From NCBI RefSeq assembly GCF_037992945.1, contig NZ_CP150304.1:3413501-3477500 (forward strand): 64,000 nucleotides of DNA. The letters run 5' to 3'. The DNA is from Peribacillus sp. FSL E2-0218. Lineage in GTDB: Bacteria > Bacillota > Bacilli > Bacillales > DSM-1321. Shown in pieces: positions 25,065 to 35,195 of this stretch. The translations under genes were made by a program, and so were the position numbers. Below the pieces are notes generated by a model. That model was not told the DNA's origin. It was given only the letters and a program-made list of their open reading frames with translations, and ran no database searches. Numbering within the stretch: position 1 is the stretch's first letter; the number at the start of each line of letters is the position of its first letter.

Positions 25065-25189
25065 CTAAATACCCCCGCACATAAATAACATCTCTTAATT
25101 AAACTAGCTCTAATGTATACGTCATACCCCTATTAACTGGTAAATAGGGGCTTATGGGAATCCTAACAGACTTGATAGCGTAAAAAAGT

Positions 25190-25321
25190 TTAACTAAAAG
25201 TTATGTCACCTTTAGGTGTATTTGATGGGAAAGCAGCATCTGTAAAGTTCCCATCGACTCCAAGCATCGTTTGATTAACATCAAGGATTTCCAATTCAGG
25301 TTTTTTCCATTCTTTTTTCAA
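25190..25321 (-). CDS. Lasso peptide precursor A (paeninodin-like), 43 aa
   Basis: TTG at 25321 stands 7 nt behind AAAAGGAGGTG, a perfect ribosome binding site. The product starts with a paeninodin-type leader (MKKEWKKPELEILDVNQTM, with the LDVNQTM box and Thr at -2). The predicted core of 24 residues follows, starting LGVDGNFTDAAF and ending KGDITFS. Asp9 of the core would close a nine-residue ring with the N-terminal residue, as in paeninodin, and the C-terminal Ser is the expected phosphorylation site. Unusual: the predicted core residue 1 is Leu rather than Ala or Gly. The gene lies between the cyclase and kinase genes, not first as in the paeninodin cluster. Confidence 0.9.
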   Translation of the reverse strand: MKKEWKKPELEILDVNQTMLGVDGNFTDAAFPSNTPKGDITFS

Positions 25322-25336
25322 AGTATTCACCTCCTT

Positions 25337-27277
25337 TTAATTGAATTGTTTTAAAAATCGAGACACGATTAAACTCCGCATGAGGAATTTATGGTCAGGA
25401 TTTGTAGCAAGTTCGGGGCCAGTTCCTTTTTTAACCGTTACTAAAGCATTCTTTATCGCTTGACCATCCAGGAATTCTAGTGCTTTGTCATCTGTGCTCA
25501 GTTCCTCAATCTCTTTTATGAATTCACCCCATTTAGGAATCATACGGTGGACCCAATCAGCTCCTTGCACACCCCTGAACCGCTGGTTTAGCCTTACTTT
25601 ATCAGGTAAGACGTTCACTGTAGCATTCCGAATCAGGGCACGATCCATTCCCTTCTGTACATATTGACTTTCTGGGAGTGATAAACAAAAACGAATAACA
25701 CGGATATCATTAGTGGGATCTCGTTTCCACAACTTGTATCGTAAGGAGAGTTTTGTGGAAAGCGTATTCCCGGCATTCCACTGAAAGATATCTTCAAAGT
25801 GCTTTTTTCTTTCATTGAAAATATCAGAATTTGAATACCAGCCTGTTTGGTCCATGCCAAATTCTTTGAATTTATCATAGACACCTGATCTTTCAGCAAA
25901 TCCTGAGTTAATTAAAGTCGGAATTTTATATGAAGCACCTTCCGGAAACAGCCGATCTATGATTGGAAAACCAATTCTTGCAATAGCTTTCACCTTTCGC
26001 AATCTAGATCCACCAACATTCCTTCTATATTGTTCCAACTCTTGATACAGTCGTACCCACTTCAACCGTTTCAATAGCAGGGAATAATACTCTAAGGGGA
26101 AACCCCAGGAAATTGAAAAGTTTCCTCTATCTCCATTAAGCAAAACACCTATATCGTCTTCTCTCGCTTTTTCAAACATCCCCTTCAACCAAAAGGAATT
26201 TTCAAAAAACTTATAAGGCATTTCCATGATGTCAAGAAAATCCTCAATTTCAGAATACGAATCTTTTCCTTTAAAGTCACAGTAATGATCAATGATTCCA
26301 CCAACATGTCCTACCGTCGATTTGATGAAAGGCCGCTCATCCGCCAATAAGTACTTAGGCGTAAAATCTTTAAAATCTTCGGGAGGAATATAACTATATG
26401 TATGTAATGGATTGCTTTCACGCTGCAGCTTATTCACAGCAAAGCCCACAACCGCTCCGGAATCCAAACCGCCACTCAACTGAGCTCCAACTTTCCGATG
26501 TGTCCTTAATCTAGATGTAACAGCCTCCTGGAAAACACTTTGAAACGCTTCAATGTATTCTTCAGTAGATTTAAGTTTTAACTTATCTCCCTGACTTAAA
26601 TAAGAATAGCGTTTTAAAATAATCCTATTATTCTCGATTGTTATGCTATGGGAGGGTGGTATTTGATTTATGGATGTATAGGGTGTTATGGAAGAATCTA
26701 CTGCATCAATCATTCCCGATACGGCCAAATACTCAGCAAGCCACCGCTCATTCAACTTTCTTTCAACAAAAGGTAAAGATAAAAGCGGATCCATAGTCGT
26801 GCAAAAAGCAAATTTCTGCAAATTTTGATGGTAATAAAGAGTTCTGCTTCCCGAAAAATCTCTAGCTCCAAATAGCTTCTGTTCCTTTTCATCCCATATG
26901 ACAAAAGCAAAATCTCCTACCAAAAACTTCGGGGCTTCTTCGCCCCACTTATAGTAGGAAAGGAGAATCAATTCACTATCGGTCATGCCTTTTTGATTGA
27001 ATGGCTTAACTTGTAACCTCTGGAATAGCTCTTCACGATTATCAATAATCGCATCAGCAGCGATTGCACAACTTCTTTCAAAATCATAAAACGGATTCTG
27101 TTCACCAACAGATTCAGGCGTGATCCATTGGGCATGGCAGCCGAGAAAAATCTTTTCTGAATGCCATATTTGGACAGAATCAGCAGGGTACTTTTGCAAA
27201 GCCGTCATCAAATTATGGCAATGTTGAAGATTTAGAGTCTCTTCATTAAAATGATACATACCGGCTATAGCACTCAT
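25337..27277 (-). CDS. Lasso cyclase (asparagine synthetase B homolog)
   Basis: A 646-residue protein of the asparagine synthase family. The N-terminal glutaminase-like domain (1-205) begins MSAIAGMYHF, so the catalytic Cys2 of true synthetases is missing, as expected for lasso cyclases. The ATP pyrophosphatase domain has QLSGGLDSGAVVG near 265. It activates the core Asp side chain and closes the macrolactam. The ATG at 27277 follows GGGGGA. First biosynthetic gene of the operon, with the precursor only 15 nt downstream. Confidence 0.9.
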   Translation of the reverse strand: MSAIAGMYHFNEETLNLQHCHNLMTALQKYPADSVQIWHSEKIFLGCHAQWITPESVGEQNPFYDFERSCAIAADAIIDNREELFQRLQVKPFNQKGMTDSELILLSYYKWGEEAPKFLVGDFAFVIWDEKEQKLFGARDFSGSRTLYYHQNLQKFAFCTTMDPLLSLPFVERKLNERWLAEYLAVSGMIDAVDSSITPYTSINQIPPSHSITIENNRIILKRYSYLSQGDKLKLKSTEEYIEAFQSVFQEAVTSRLRTHRKVGAQLSGGLDSGAVVGFAVNKLQRESNPLHTYSYIPPEDFKDFTPKYLLADERPFIKSTVGHVGGIIDHYCDFKGKDSYSEIEDFLDIMEMPYKFFENSFWLKGMFEKAREDDIGVLLNGDRGNFSISWGFPLEYYSLLLKRLKWVRLYQELEQYRRNVGGSRLRKVKAIARIGFPIIDRLFPEGASYKIPTLINSGFAERSGVYDKFKEFGMDQTGWYSNSDIFNERKKHFEDIFQWNAGNTLSTKLSLRYKLWKRDPTNDIRVIRFCLSLPESQYVQKGMDRALIRNATVNVLPDKVRLNQRFRGVQGADWVHRMIPKWGEFIKEIEELSTDDKALEFLDGQAIKNALVTVKKGTGPELATNPDHKFLMRSLIVSRFLKQFN

Positions 27278-27372
27278 GTTTTCCCCCGATTGTATTGTTA
27301 TGTTTAATTGTTGATTTATAATCTTTTTAGATCAACTAAATAGGAAAATTTTCAGGAGACAATAGAGCACTA

Positions 27373-27498
27373 TTACTTAATCTTTCTCCTCCGTTGGTTC
27401 ATTACCTTGATGAAAATACTTCTATCATCTGATTTAAAAAATTTCACCCCAACTAATTTTAATGGTGTCCATATTTCTTTCATTAGAAATAGAGGCAT
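27373..27498 (-). CDS. Possible small protein upstream of the lasso cluster, 41 aa
   Basis: ATG at 27498 with AAAGGATG 8 nt upstream opens 41 codons. The product (starts MPLFLMKEIWTPLKLVGVKF) has an amphipathic start and a strongly basic tail (NQRRRKIK). It lies 95 nt before the cyclase gene on the same strand. Not recognised; it lacks the LDVNQTM box, so it is not a second lasso precursor. Confidence 0.4.
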   Translation of the reverse strand: MPLFLMKEIWTPLKLVGVKFFKSDDRSIFIKVMNQRRRKIK

Positions 27499-27779
27499 TA
27501 TAAAATCATCCTTTCTTAATTGCCGCTGTTTTTATAATCTTTTTTAAATCTTTTATTGAAATTTATTCTTCTTATTTTATTATTGAAAGTATTCGATTTT
27601 CTCGCATAAATAGTAATTCATAATTATTCGTTCTAATGAAAATTAGCACACTAATGAGATTAGAGTTTGCACTTTTTAAAGAATATATCGTTCTTTATAA
27701 CGAATATTATAAACTAAAATTACCATCTATTTATTTCTATGTCAATAACTCTTTTCATACTAAATGACTTTCAAGAAAA

Positions 27780-28880
27780 TTACACTGTACCCCATTTTAC
27801 GTACAGTATAAAAAGACATATGAGGACACTCATTGTATTCTTCAATAACTAGATTCACTTCTACTTTCACATCCATTAGTTTAGTACATGTTTTATTTTC
27901 TACTAAATCTTTAAAGTGTCAAAAAAAGATTTCCATCGGGCAATATCCCAACAGTTTCCCTACGCGACATGGATTGGGTTAGCCCAAGTTCTTTCACTTT
28001 GTGTTGAAATAGATGGTGGGTGGGTGTAATGGAATCCTTGGTCAGAATGCAGAATTGCACTTGGATAAAATTAGTGTTTCACATCCTGCCTTAGCTTATA
28101 GAATGTTTCATAACGATATTCATATCCAATGACGTGAATAAATGATAAGCAACTATTTCTTTCGTGTCCGCACCTTTTACTCATGACAAATAGGCATTTT
28201 GACCTTTCATATAATAAAGATAAGTAATGTCTGTAAATAAAATTTTCCCTAGATCCTTTTGTTTGAATTCACGATTAAGATAGTTTGGACAAGTAAGGTG
28301 CTCCTTGGTTGCTCTAGCCATCCTTCAATACGGATTGGCTCTTCTGTTTTTTTGCGAAGAGATGATATTTTACCATAAAACGTCTGATTTTCTTATGAGT
28401 TATGATGGCTGAATAATCATTTTCCATAACCATTTTGATCTAGGGGGCGCTTCAAGGAATTTCATCTCGCTTCGGCTTTCCTAAGTTGATCCTCTACAGA
28501 CTGTGGCTTGGAAGAAGGGCGTCCTGTACTTCCTTTTCCATGGCGTTCCGTAATAAGGATGCCTTCCTCAACAAACCTTTCAAAGGTATCACCCAGCGCA
28601 GTCGAAAACGCTTCGGATTTTTCACTAATTATTTCAAGATTAAATCCATGTTCTATAAAAATTCACGAAGGAGATATCCCCTTTTTATATGCCTTAACAG
28701 CTTTTGTTTTAAATTCAGGATTATAGGAAATAGAACGATCTGAAGCACTTATGATATTTAAATTCTTTTCAAGTTTTTTATTCAGAAATTCAGTATACAT
28801 ATTCTTACTCATAGAAACCCTCCGTCAATACTCATTACACCTATTTAAACATAAAAAAAACCCGGTTAAGGGTCACTTTT
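27780..28880 (-). mobile_element. Decayed IS3-family element A
   Basis: On the minus strand ATG at 28812 starts an orfA-like frame (ISYNPEFKTKAVKAYKKGIS) soon broken by a stop. An orfB-like DDE transposase follows with many stops and frameshifts (LHSDQGFHYTHP and VNLVIEEYNECPHMSFY can still be read). It is inactive. It lies directly upstream of the lasso cluster. Confidence 0.75.
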
Positions 28881-28906
28881 TTATGTTTGTCCCTTATCCG
28901 AGGGAT
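28852..28906 (-). terminator. Hairpin with T-run near the IS end
   Basis: CCCGGTTAAGGG and CCCTTATCCGAGGG can pair imperfectly around an 18-nt loop; on the minus strand the stem is followed by eight T. It may be a terminator that protects the region downstream from read-through, or part of the IS end. Confidence 0.5.
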
Positions 28907-29281
28907 AGTGCAAATCATACCCACTCTTTTACTTAACAGTTGATTTAACGAAAGGAACAAGGGAAAAAGAATTATCAAAAATTACTACTAAACGAATGTA
29001 CTTTTGCACCTTCAATCTAACCACTTTCAACCACTATCTTAGCCGAGAAAATCATACCGAGAAAGTCATTTAATTGTTGAAGCTAATGAAACATCACTTT
29101 TTCACCCTATTTGTTTCTACCTAAATACAACTAATTATTTTTAACCCTATATTAAAATAAAGAATAACCCCACTAAGGACTAGTTTCATAATAGGAGCCT
29201 TAGTTATTATCCCACTCCAATTTATAATTTCAGATAAACTTATAAATATGGAATAGACATAAACAAGTATGACTCATTTTT
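28907..29281. other. AT-rich intergenic stretch
   Basis: No gene is visible between the IS remnant and the shorter beta-helix gene. Confidence 0.4.
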
Positions 29282-30715
29282 TCATTTTCTTGTACACCAT
29301 TTAACACCGTTTAAATTTATTGGATTTATATCTGCCATATCATCTGTGTATACCCTTATTTCTTGTAGATTGCTGACTTCTACTCTTGCAATTTTCTTGG
29401 CTCCTCGGGCACCGTCCATTGTTTGTGTAACCAAATAGTTTGCTCTTAAAGTTTCAGATGTGAAGTAGTATGGCATTCCTGTTAACAGTAAATTAGAGGT
29501 AGAACCTAATTTCCTCTTCACAGATCCACTTATTTCAAACATAGAATTACCTTGGCAAAAAATCTGGACACTTTGGTAAATATCCCAATCCTCTGTATTT
29601 ATAACAGGAATGTAAGGAATGTCTGTTTTTAGAAATGTGAATTTCCAAGTATCAGGAAATATATCACTAAAGCTTACGCTATTAGCAAATGAATTATTAC
29701 TAACTTCCATTTTCCCAATAAACCCCACCACTCCTGAATCTCTATGAAAAAAAGTTTTAATGGGCTTATAACCAGCAAATGTGTTTTTTGTAATACTCAT
29801 AGAAACTCTTCTTGCATTGTCCCTTAATCTCAAAAAACACTCCTTGTTATTTGCTATGTCAACCATGTTACTATCAAATATGAAATTATGGATTGTATCA
29901 TTTGGGGACATCAAAGGAATATCAATAACACGATTATTAGCTTCAAAATAACTGTTTACAACAGAGACATGTTTGATAGAATATAGTTCAATACCTGTAT
30001 TACAGGCTTGTACTAATGTTGCATTGTCAATTGTCAAACCGTTTGTGCCCCAAGTATCACCTACGTCACCAGGATTTCCTATTTGTATTCCAATATTACA
30101 AGACTCAATATCAGACTTAGAAATATTAGTCCCATTACAAGAGCGGCCAGTAGCAATTCCAATATTACAATAAAACGCTTTGCATCTGGTTAATGAAGAT
30201 GCCCACGAATCATTCATTTTAATACCAATATTCGCTTCATTTACAGTTATATTAGTAAGACTACTATTCCTTAACCTTGTAAAATCAACACCGTTTCCAG
30301 TCTTTCTCCCAGATGGGTCACACCATATAAATAAGTTTCTCCAATCTGCATAAATATAGCCACCAGTAAGACCTTCTTCTGGTGTAGATCCTGTTATAGC
30401 CCCCCCTGTTATACAAAAACTTCCATTACCTCCCATATAACGAAATGATGAATAATTAAATTCAATATTTCTACACTCTTGGGGAATAATGATAGAACTT
30501 GTTATTAAATAGTTCTTTCTTGGAAAAACAATTTGATCATAAGGTGTATTTATTTTAAGATAATTTAAAAAAGCTCTCATTCCTGCTGTATCATCATTGG
30601 CAAGGGTACTATACGAAGAATCTGCATACCATTTACCGTCCACTTTATTAAAAAAATTAGCATTACCTACTACACCAAAACCAAAAGGAGTAATATTTGT
30701 TAGCTTTTCTTCCAC
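29282..30715 (-). CDS. Beta-helix surface protein, probably 5'-truncated paralog
   Basis: A 477-residue protein with a right-handed parallel beta-helix (pectate-lyase-like fold): repeated short strands around residues 90-340 with Asn-rich turns (SSLTNITVNEANIGIK, NCNIGI-type rungs). Residues 1-477 align through their whole length with residues 66-544 of the protein at 36444-38078, which has in addition an N-terminal membrane anchor and coiled coil. Here the start would be GTG at 30715, and an in-frame TGA lies a few codons upstream. The IS copy at 30809-31933 starts only ~95 nt further, so its insertion may have cut off the anchor. Function unknown; pectinase or polysaccharide-binding activity is possible. 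Confidence 0.6.
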   Translation of the reverse strand: MEEKLTNITPFGFGVVGNANFFNKVDGKWYADSSYSTLANDDTAGMRAFLNYLKINTPYDQIVFPRKNYLITSSIIIPQECRNIEFNYSSFRYMGGNGSFCITGGAITGSTPEEGLTGGYIYADWRNLFIWCDPSGRKTGNGVDFTRLRNSSLTNITVNEANIGIKMNDSWASSLTRCKAFYCNIGIATGRSCNGTNISKSDIESCNIGIQIGNPGDVGDTWGTNGLTIDNATLVQACNTGIELYSIKHVSVVNSYFEANNRVIDIPLMSPNDTIHNFIFDSNMVDIANNKECFLRLRDNARRVSMSITKNTFAGYKPIKTFFHRDSGVVGFIGKMEVSNNSFANSVSFSDIFPDTWKFTFLKTDIPYIPVINTEDWDIYQSVQIFCQGNSMFEISGSVKRKLGSTSNLLLTGMPYYFTSETLRANYLVTQTMDGARGAKKIARVEVSNLQEIRVYTDDMADINPINLNGVKWCTRK

Positions 30716-30808
30716 CTCTGTAGTCTCCTTTCAAGATTTTTTTATATAACTCTACCTCTGAAACCTTTAATTTAAAATTCCCTATTTTAATACTTCCTTT
30801 TACAATGA

Positions 30809-31933
30809 ATCGTCTACTCTTAACTACAGATAAGGGAGCACTCAAAATGACAAAAAGAGAACGACGTACATTCACTTACGAAAAAAAAACAGATGATTCA
30901 ACTCTATTAAAGCGGAAAAACACGAAATGATCTTATTGAAGAATATAAACTTATCATTCTTCTTTAGATCGGTGGATTCAACAGATTGAAGTCACACATT
31001 CCTTTAAGGAAAAAGATAACCCTTCTCCCGAGAAATAGGATCTTATAAAACTACGAAATGAATTAATACAGTTATAGATGGACAATGATATATTAAAGAG
31101 AACAGCGTTGATACTAGGACGAAAGTAAATGTTATTAAGCGAAAGAAACAAAGACATTTACTCAGTATCAGTCATGTGTAAAGACTTGGAGCTATTGCGG
31201 AACACCTATTACTACGAATCAAAAGAACGAATCTCAAAAGACGATGTCACACACGGCATTATAGGATTGTTCGTAAAAAAAGTAAGTTTTAAGGTACATG
31301 GAAGATTAAAGTAGAGTTATTGAAGCTCACCCTAACGGTCTCTAGGAACCGGATTGGCCGGATTATGAAAGAACAAGAGCTTGTATTATCTTGTACAGTC
31401 GCACAATACAAACCGCAACAATCCTCATGTAACGAATCAGCCCCAGGCTAACGAATTAAATCAGGTATGAAGAAGAATAAAAGTAGCGGTCAGCAATTTA
31501 ATATATGTCAAAGTCAAAAATAATGGATTACATATGTGTATTTGTCGATCTCTTTATTCGTGAAATTATTGTCATTAGTACGGAACTAATAAGGCTTCCA
31601 GCTTCTGGTAAGCACATTTGCATCCATCAAAGGTATCCTTTATGATATTCAGCTCTTCCATACAGATCGAGGGAATGAATCTAAAAACAAGCTAATTAAC
31701 TAAATGTTAATTACGTTTAAAATTGGTAGTTCACTTAGTATGAAATGTTTTTCATATGATAATTTTATCGCGGAAGCGACCTTTAATATCATTAAGACTG
31801 AGTTTGCCATCAAAAAACATTTGCGAACTTATCCCATCTAACTCTTAAATTTAGAGACTACGTAAAATTGATTCATAAGCCCCCTAGCCAAAATTATCCC
31901 TTAATAAAGTTGATTGATTTAGTGTTGGCAATC
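30809..31933 (+). mobile_element. Decayed IS3-family element B
   Basis: The left end ATCGTCTACTCTTAACTA and the right end TGATTTAGTGTTGGCAATC are imperfect inverted repeats of the same kind as in copy C. Frames like MTKRERRTFTYEKK (orfA) and YSVSVMCKDLELLRNTYYYE (orfB) are interrupted by many stops. It and element C are two copies of one IS, both ~1.12 kb. Confidence 0.8.
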
Positions 31934-32152
31934 AAGCTTACATAAAAATTAAGCTTTTACTTTGACCATTAGATCCTATTTGTGAATTTGATTATATAGT
32001 TTATTGCCTAAGGTATCTTTTATATTAATATATTATATGCTTTGTTAAAATAAATGTTCATCCTTTCTTTACTTTATACGAATCACCCTTCTAAAATAGT
32101 TAGTATAGTTGATACTCCGTCAACACGCTTTCGCTTCGTGGCCTTGATAAAG

Positions 32153-33272
32153 GATTGTCTACACTTAACTAAATACAAATAAGGAAGCACTCAAAATGAA
32201 GAAAGAGAACGCCGTACATTAACTTACAATTTTAAAAAACAGATGGTTCAACTCAATCGAAGCAGAAAAACACTAAAAGCTCTTATTGAAGAATCTGAAC
32301 TTACTCCTTCTTCTTAGATCCGTGGATTCAACAGAGTGAAAACATAAGTTCCTTTAGGAGAAAGAAAACCGATTTCTCGAAGGAAAGAGCTTATCAAACT
32401 ATGAAAAGAATTGAAACAGTTACAGATGGAGAATGATATTTCAAACCAAGCAGCGCTGATACCAGGACGAAAGCAATTGTTATTACGCGAAACATAGACA
32501 AATACACAGTATCAATCATGTGTAAAGTCCTAGAACAATTTCGGAGCCCTATTACTACGAATCAAAAGAACGAAACTCAGAAGATTATGTCACAAACGCT
32601 ATTTTAGAAATATTTGAAATGAACATTAAGGTATATGGAACACGTAAGAATAAAGTAGAGTAAAGAAGCTCGACCCAATGGTCTCCAGACGCCAGATTGG
32701 CCGGATTATGAAAGAACAAGGGCTTGTATCCTATACATACAAACCGCAGCAATCCTCATGTAACGAATCAGTTCTGGCTAACTAATCAAATCGGGAACTT
32801 CAAGAAGATGAGAAGAAAGTAATCGTCAGCGACAAAAAAATGGTATTACATATGTGTCTTTGGCAATCTCTTTATTCGTGAAATTATTGGCTTAAGTACG
32901 GGACCAATAAGGAGTACCAACTTTTGGCACGCACCTTTTCATCCATCAAAGGAAACCTTCATGATATTCAGCACTTCCATACAGTTTGGGGGGATTAATC
33001 TAAAAACAAGCTAATTGATGAAACATTAATGTTGTTTTAAAATTGGTCGTTCACTTAAAATGAAAAATTGTTCCTATGATATATGCTATCACGGAAGCGA
33101 CTTTTAAAATGATTAATTAAGACTGAGTTCATTAAAAAACATTTCCGAGCTTATCCAGCTTACTCTCGAATTTGGAAACTACGTGAGTTTAATAAGCTAA
33201 GAATTCATGGAACTCTTGGCTACTTAACTCCTCTAGAATATAAAAAAGTTATTTGATTTAGTGTTGATAATC
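32153..33272 (+). mobile_element. Decayed IS3-family element C (second copy of B)
   Basis: Left end GATTGTCTACACTTAACTA and right end TGATTTAGTGTTGATAATC are 19-bp imperfect inverted repeats. orfA and orfB are recognisable but broken by stops and shifts. About 220 bp separate it from copy B, in the same orientation. Confidence 0.82.
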
Positions 33273-33497
33273 AAAACATTTGCAAAACTTTTTTTATAGG
33301 TAGAACGTTATAACCTTATTGGTTGAGTAAATTTTGATTTTTTCTCCCTCGTTATTAACCAGTACTATACAATAAAGAAATTTCTAAGGTAAAAATCATT
33401 ATAATTCCCCCTCTGTTCATCAGATGATTTAATCCTTCAACTTGAGAAACATACACTAAAGTTGCATGAAACATCAGAGTTATTTCAGCTGAAAATT

Positions 33498-34751
33498 TTA
33501 CTCTTTATTAGATTTCCTCGTTTTTCTCCACACCCAGAAAAAAGGACGTAATGGAAAGTATAAAAAGTGAAAAGGTCTTGGCAAATTCAGAGCCATTTTA
33601 TCTGCCTTTCTGGGATAAAATAATCTTATTATAAATAATAACTTCTCCAAGTTTGATTTTGAAGCAAATCGATAACTATTAATCGAGTAAGACTTACTCA
33701 AATTTGATTTTATAGTAAGGAAAAAATCCATATGTTTTTTAGCTAATTTTTCCTTTGTTATGGGAATATTGTTATGTGCCATTTCCTTTATGTAATAAAC
33801 AGACATTTTCGCAACTCTTTTAGAATGTTTTTTTTCTGTATAAGCCTGCATCTCTTTATTAATAGGTGTATTTAATAGCTGGGAAGCTAGAATAAGTGAT
33901 TGTCCTATAAAGAGATTTGCTTGTCCACCTAAATGTTGCTGTTGATATTTTTTTATTTGTATATTACTTTTCTCTAGACTGAAAAATTTTTTCACTAATA
34001 AATCAATATCTACTAACCACCTAAGACGGAACCACCCATGCTTGGAACCATGAGCAATAAGATATAAAAACAAATCCTCTTTTCCCAAAAAAAAGACTGG
34101 ATGCCTCGTGAGGTTACTTTCTCTTTTTCGTTCCCATAATTCATTAAAACTTGGCACTTTCTTAGGACGTGGATGCAATCTCCAATGAATTTCAATTTGG
34201 ATATTCTTTTGAGGATGATTAAATGTTACATGGTGATTCCTCCATTTCCAATCATTATAATCAGGTTCCTCTTCTCTAACATAGCCTGAAATATAAAGTA
34301 TTTCTTCTGCTTTTTGAATATCAGTGCTTGGAATTAGAATATCTAGATCCTTTGAAGTCCTGAGGGAAATATCACCGTAAATATCCGCGGCTATTACCGG
34401 ACCTTTTAAAAATAGCAGTCGAATCTTGTTTTTAGTAAATAATTCACTAATTTGTACCATCTCACCGCTAAATTGAAGCATTTTAATTGTATTGCTTTTA
34501 TATTCATAGGATAGGGTTTTCATAACATAAGGTGGTATTACTTTTCCTTGAATAGTTTTTAACTTTGTATAAATTATTGGAAAAACACGATGATGAATAA
34601 CTAAGTGAAGGAAATAATCCCAATCGATATCTTTAAATATATTATTTTTGTTTAATCTTAAATTTTCATTATTTTCTGTGTTTATAATTAAAAGAATTAA
34701 TTTTAATTCTTTTGGAACGAGAGACAAATCAAGGAAGTTATTATTCTCCAT
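33498..34751 (-). CDS. Nucleotidyltransferase family protein (NTP_transf_5 type)
   Basis: A 417-residue protein of the uncharacterised nucleotidyltransferase family PF14907. The signature is present: RLLFLKGPVIAADIYGDIS near 110-128 and RTSKDLDILIPSTDI near 130-144 (the D-x-D metal site), with the HWRLHP motif near 190. ATG at 34751 has GAAGGTG in front; the frame is open further up. Such proteins are often found in Bacillales lasso peptide clusters, and this gene lies upstream of the lasso operon on the same strand, now separated by IS remnants. It may also belong to the EPS locus. Function unproven. Confidence 0.8.
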   Translation of the reverse strand: MENNNFLDLSLVPKELKLILLIINTENNENLRLNKNNIFKDIDWDYFLHLVIHHRVFPIIYTKLKTIQGKVIPPYVMKTLSYEYKSNTIKMLQFSGEMVQISELFTKNKIRLLFLKGPVIAADIYGDISLRTSKDLDILIPSTDIQKAEEILYISGYVREEEPDYNDWKWRNHHVTFNHPQKNIQIEIHWRLHPRPKKVPSFNELWERKRESNLTRHPVFFLGKEDLFLYLIAHGSKHGWFRLRWLVDIDLLVKKFFSLEKSNIQIKKYQQQHLGGQANLFIGQSLILASQLLNTPINKEMQAYTEKKHSKRVAKMSVYYIKEMAHNNIPITKEKLAKKHMDFFLTIKSNLSKSYSINSYRFASKSNLEKLLFIIRLFYPRKADKMALNLPRPFHFLYFPLRPFFWVWRKTRKSNKE

Positions 34752-34793
34752 ATTTTTCACCTTCATTATTTTTATTGGGATTAATCTTATCAA

Positions 34794-35195
34794 AAGATAA
34801 GACCTATCTAAAATATAGAATTATTTCTATATTTAATTTTTAGTAATTTATAAAGAAACGGCATTCTATAGACAGATAATTCGTCATCTTGAGAGCAAAA
34901 ATTATATTTACTTTTTATGAAGAAGGTATTTATTCATTTTTTCTTAATGTGATAGCTCATTAGAGGTTTAAATATATATTTCCCAATCGAATTCGGTCAA
35001 AAAATGATCCTCGACTTCATACCCTACAAAATCCATAAGAAGCATTTATTAATATCTTCACTCAAATCTACCTGACTTTACCATAAGGGGTTTATTTAAA
35101 AATACAATCACGGTTTGACGCAACCTTGTTTTTACCCTTCATCGCCTTTAACTAAACATAACTTGTTCCCCAAAATAACTTCATTTTGTGGTTAG
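34794..35195. other. AT-rich intergenic stretch
   Basis: No supported gene. It probably contains the promoter of the nucleotidyltransferase gene and the border of IS remnant D. Confidence 0.4.

Noticed and set aside
27373..27498. Second lasso precursor
   Set aside because: The peptide lacks the LDVNQTM leader box and an Asp/Glu at ring position; it is kept only as a small ORF.
28486..28936. Plus-strand frames of 61-85 codons
   Set aside because: They are opposite to the IS3 remnant and have no start signals or family match.
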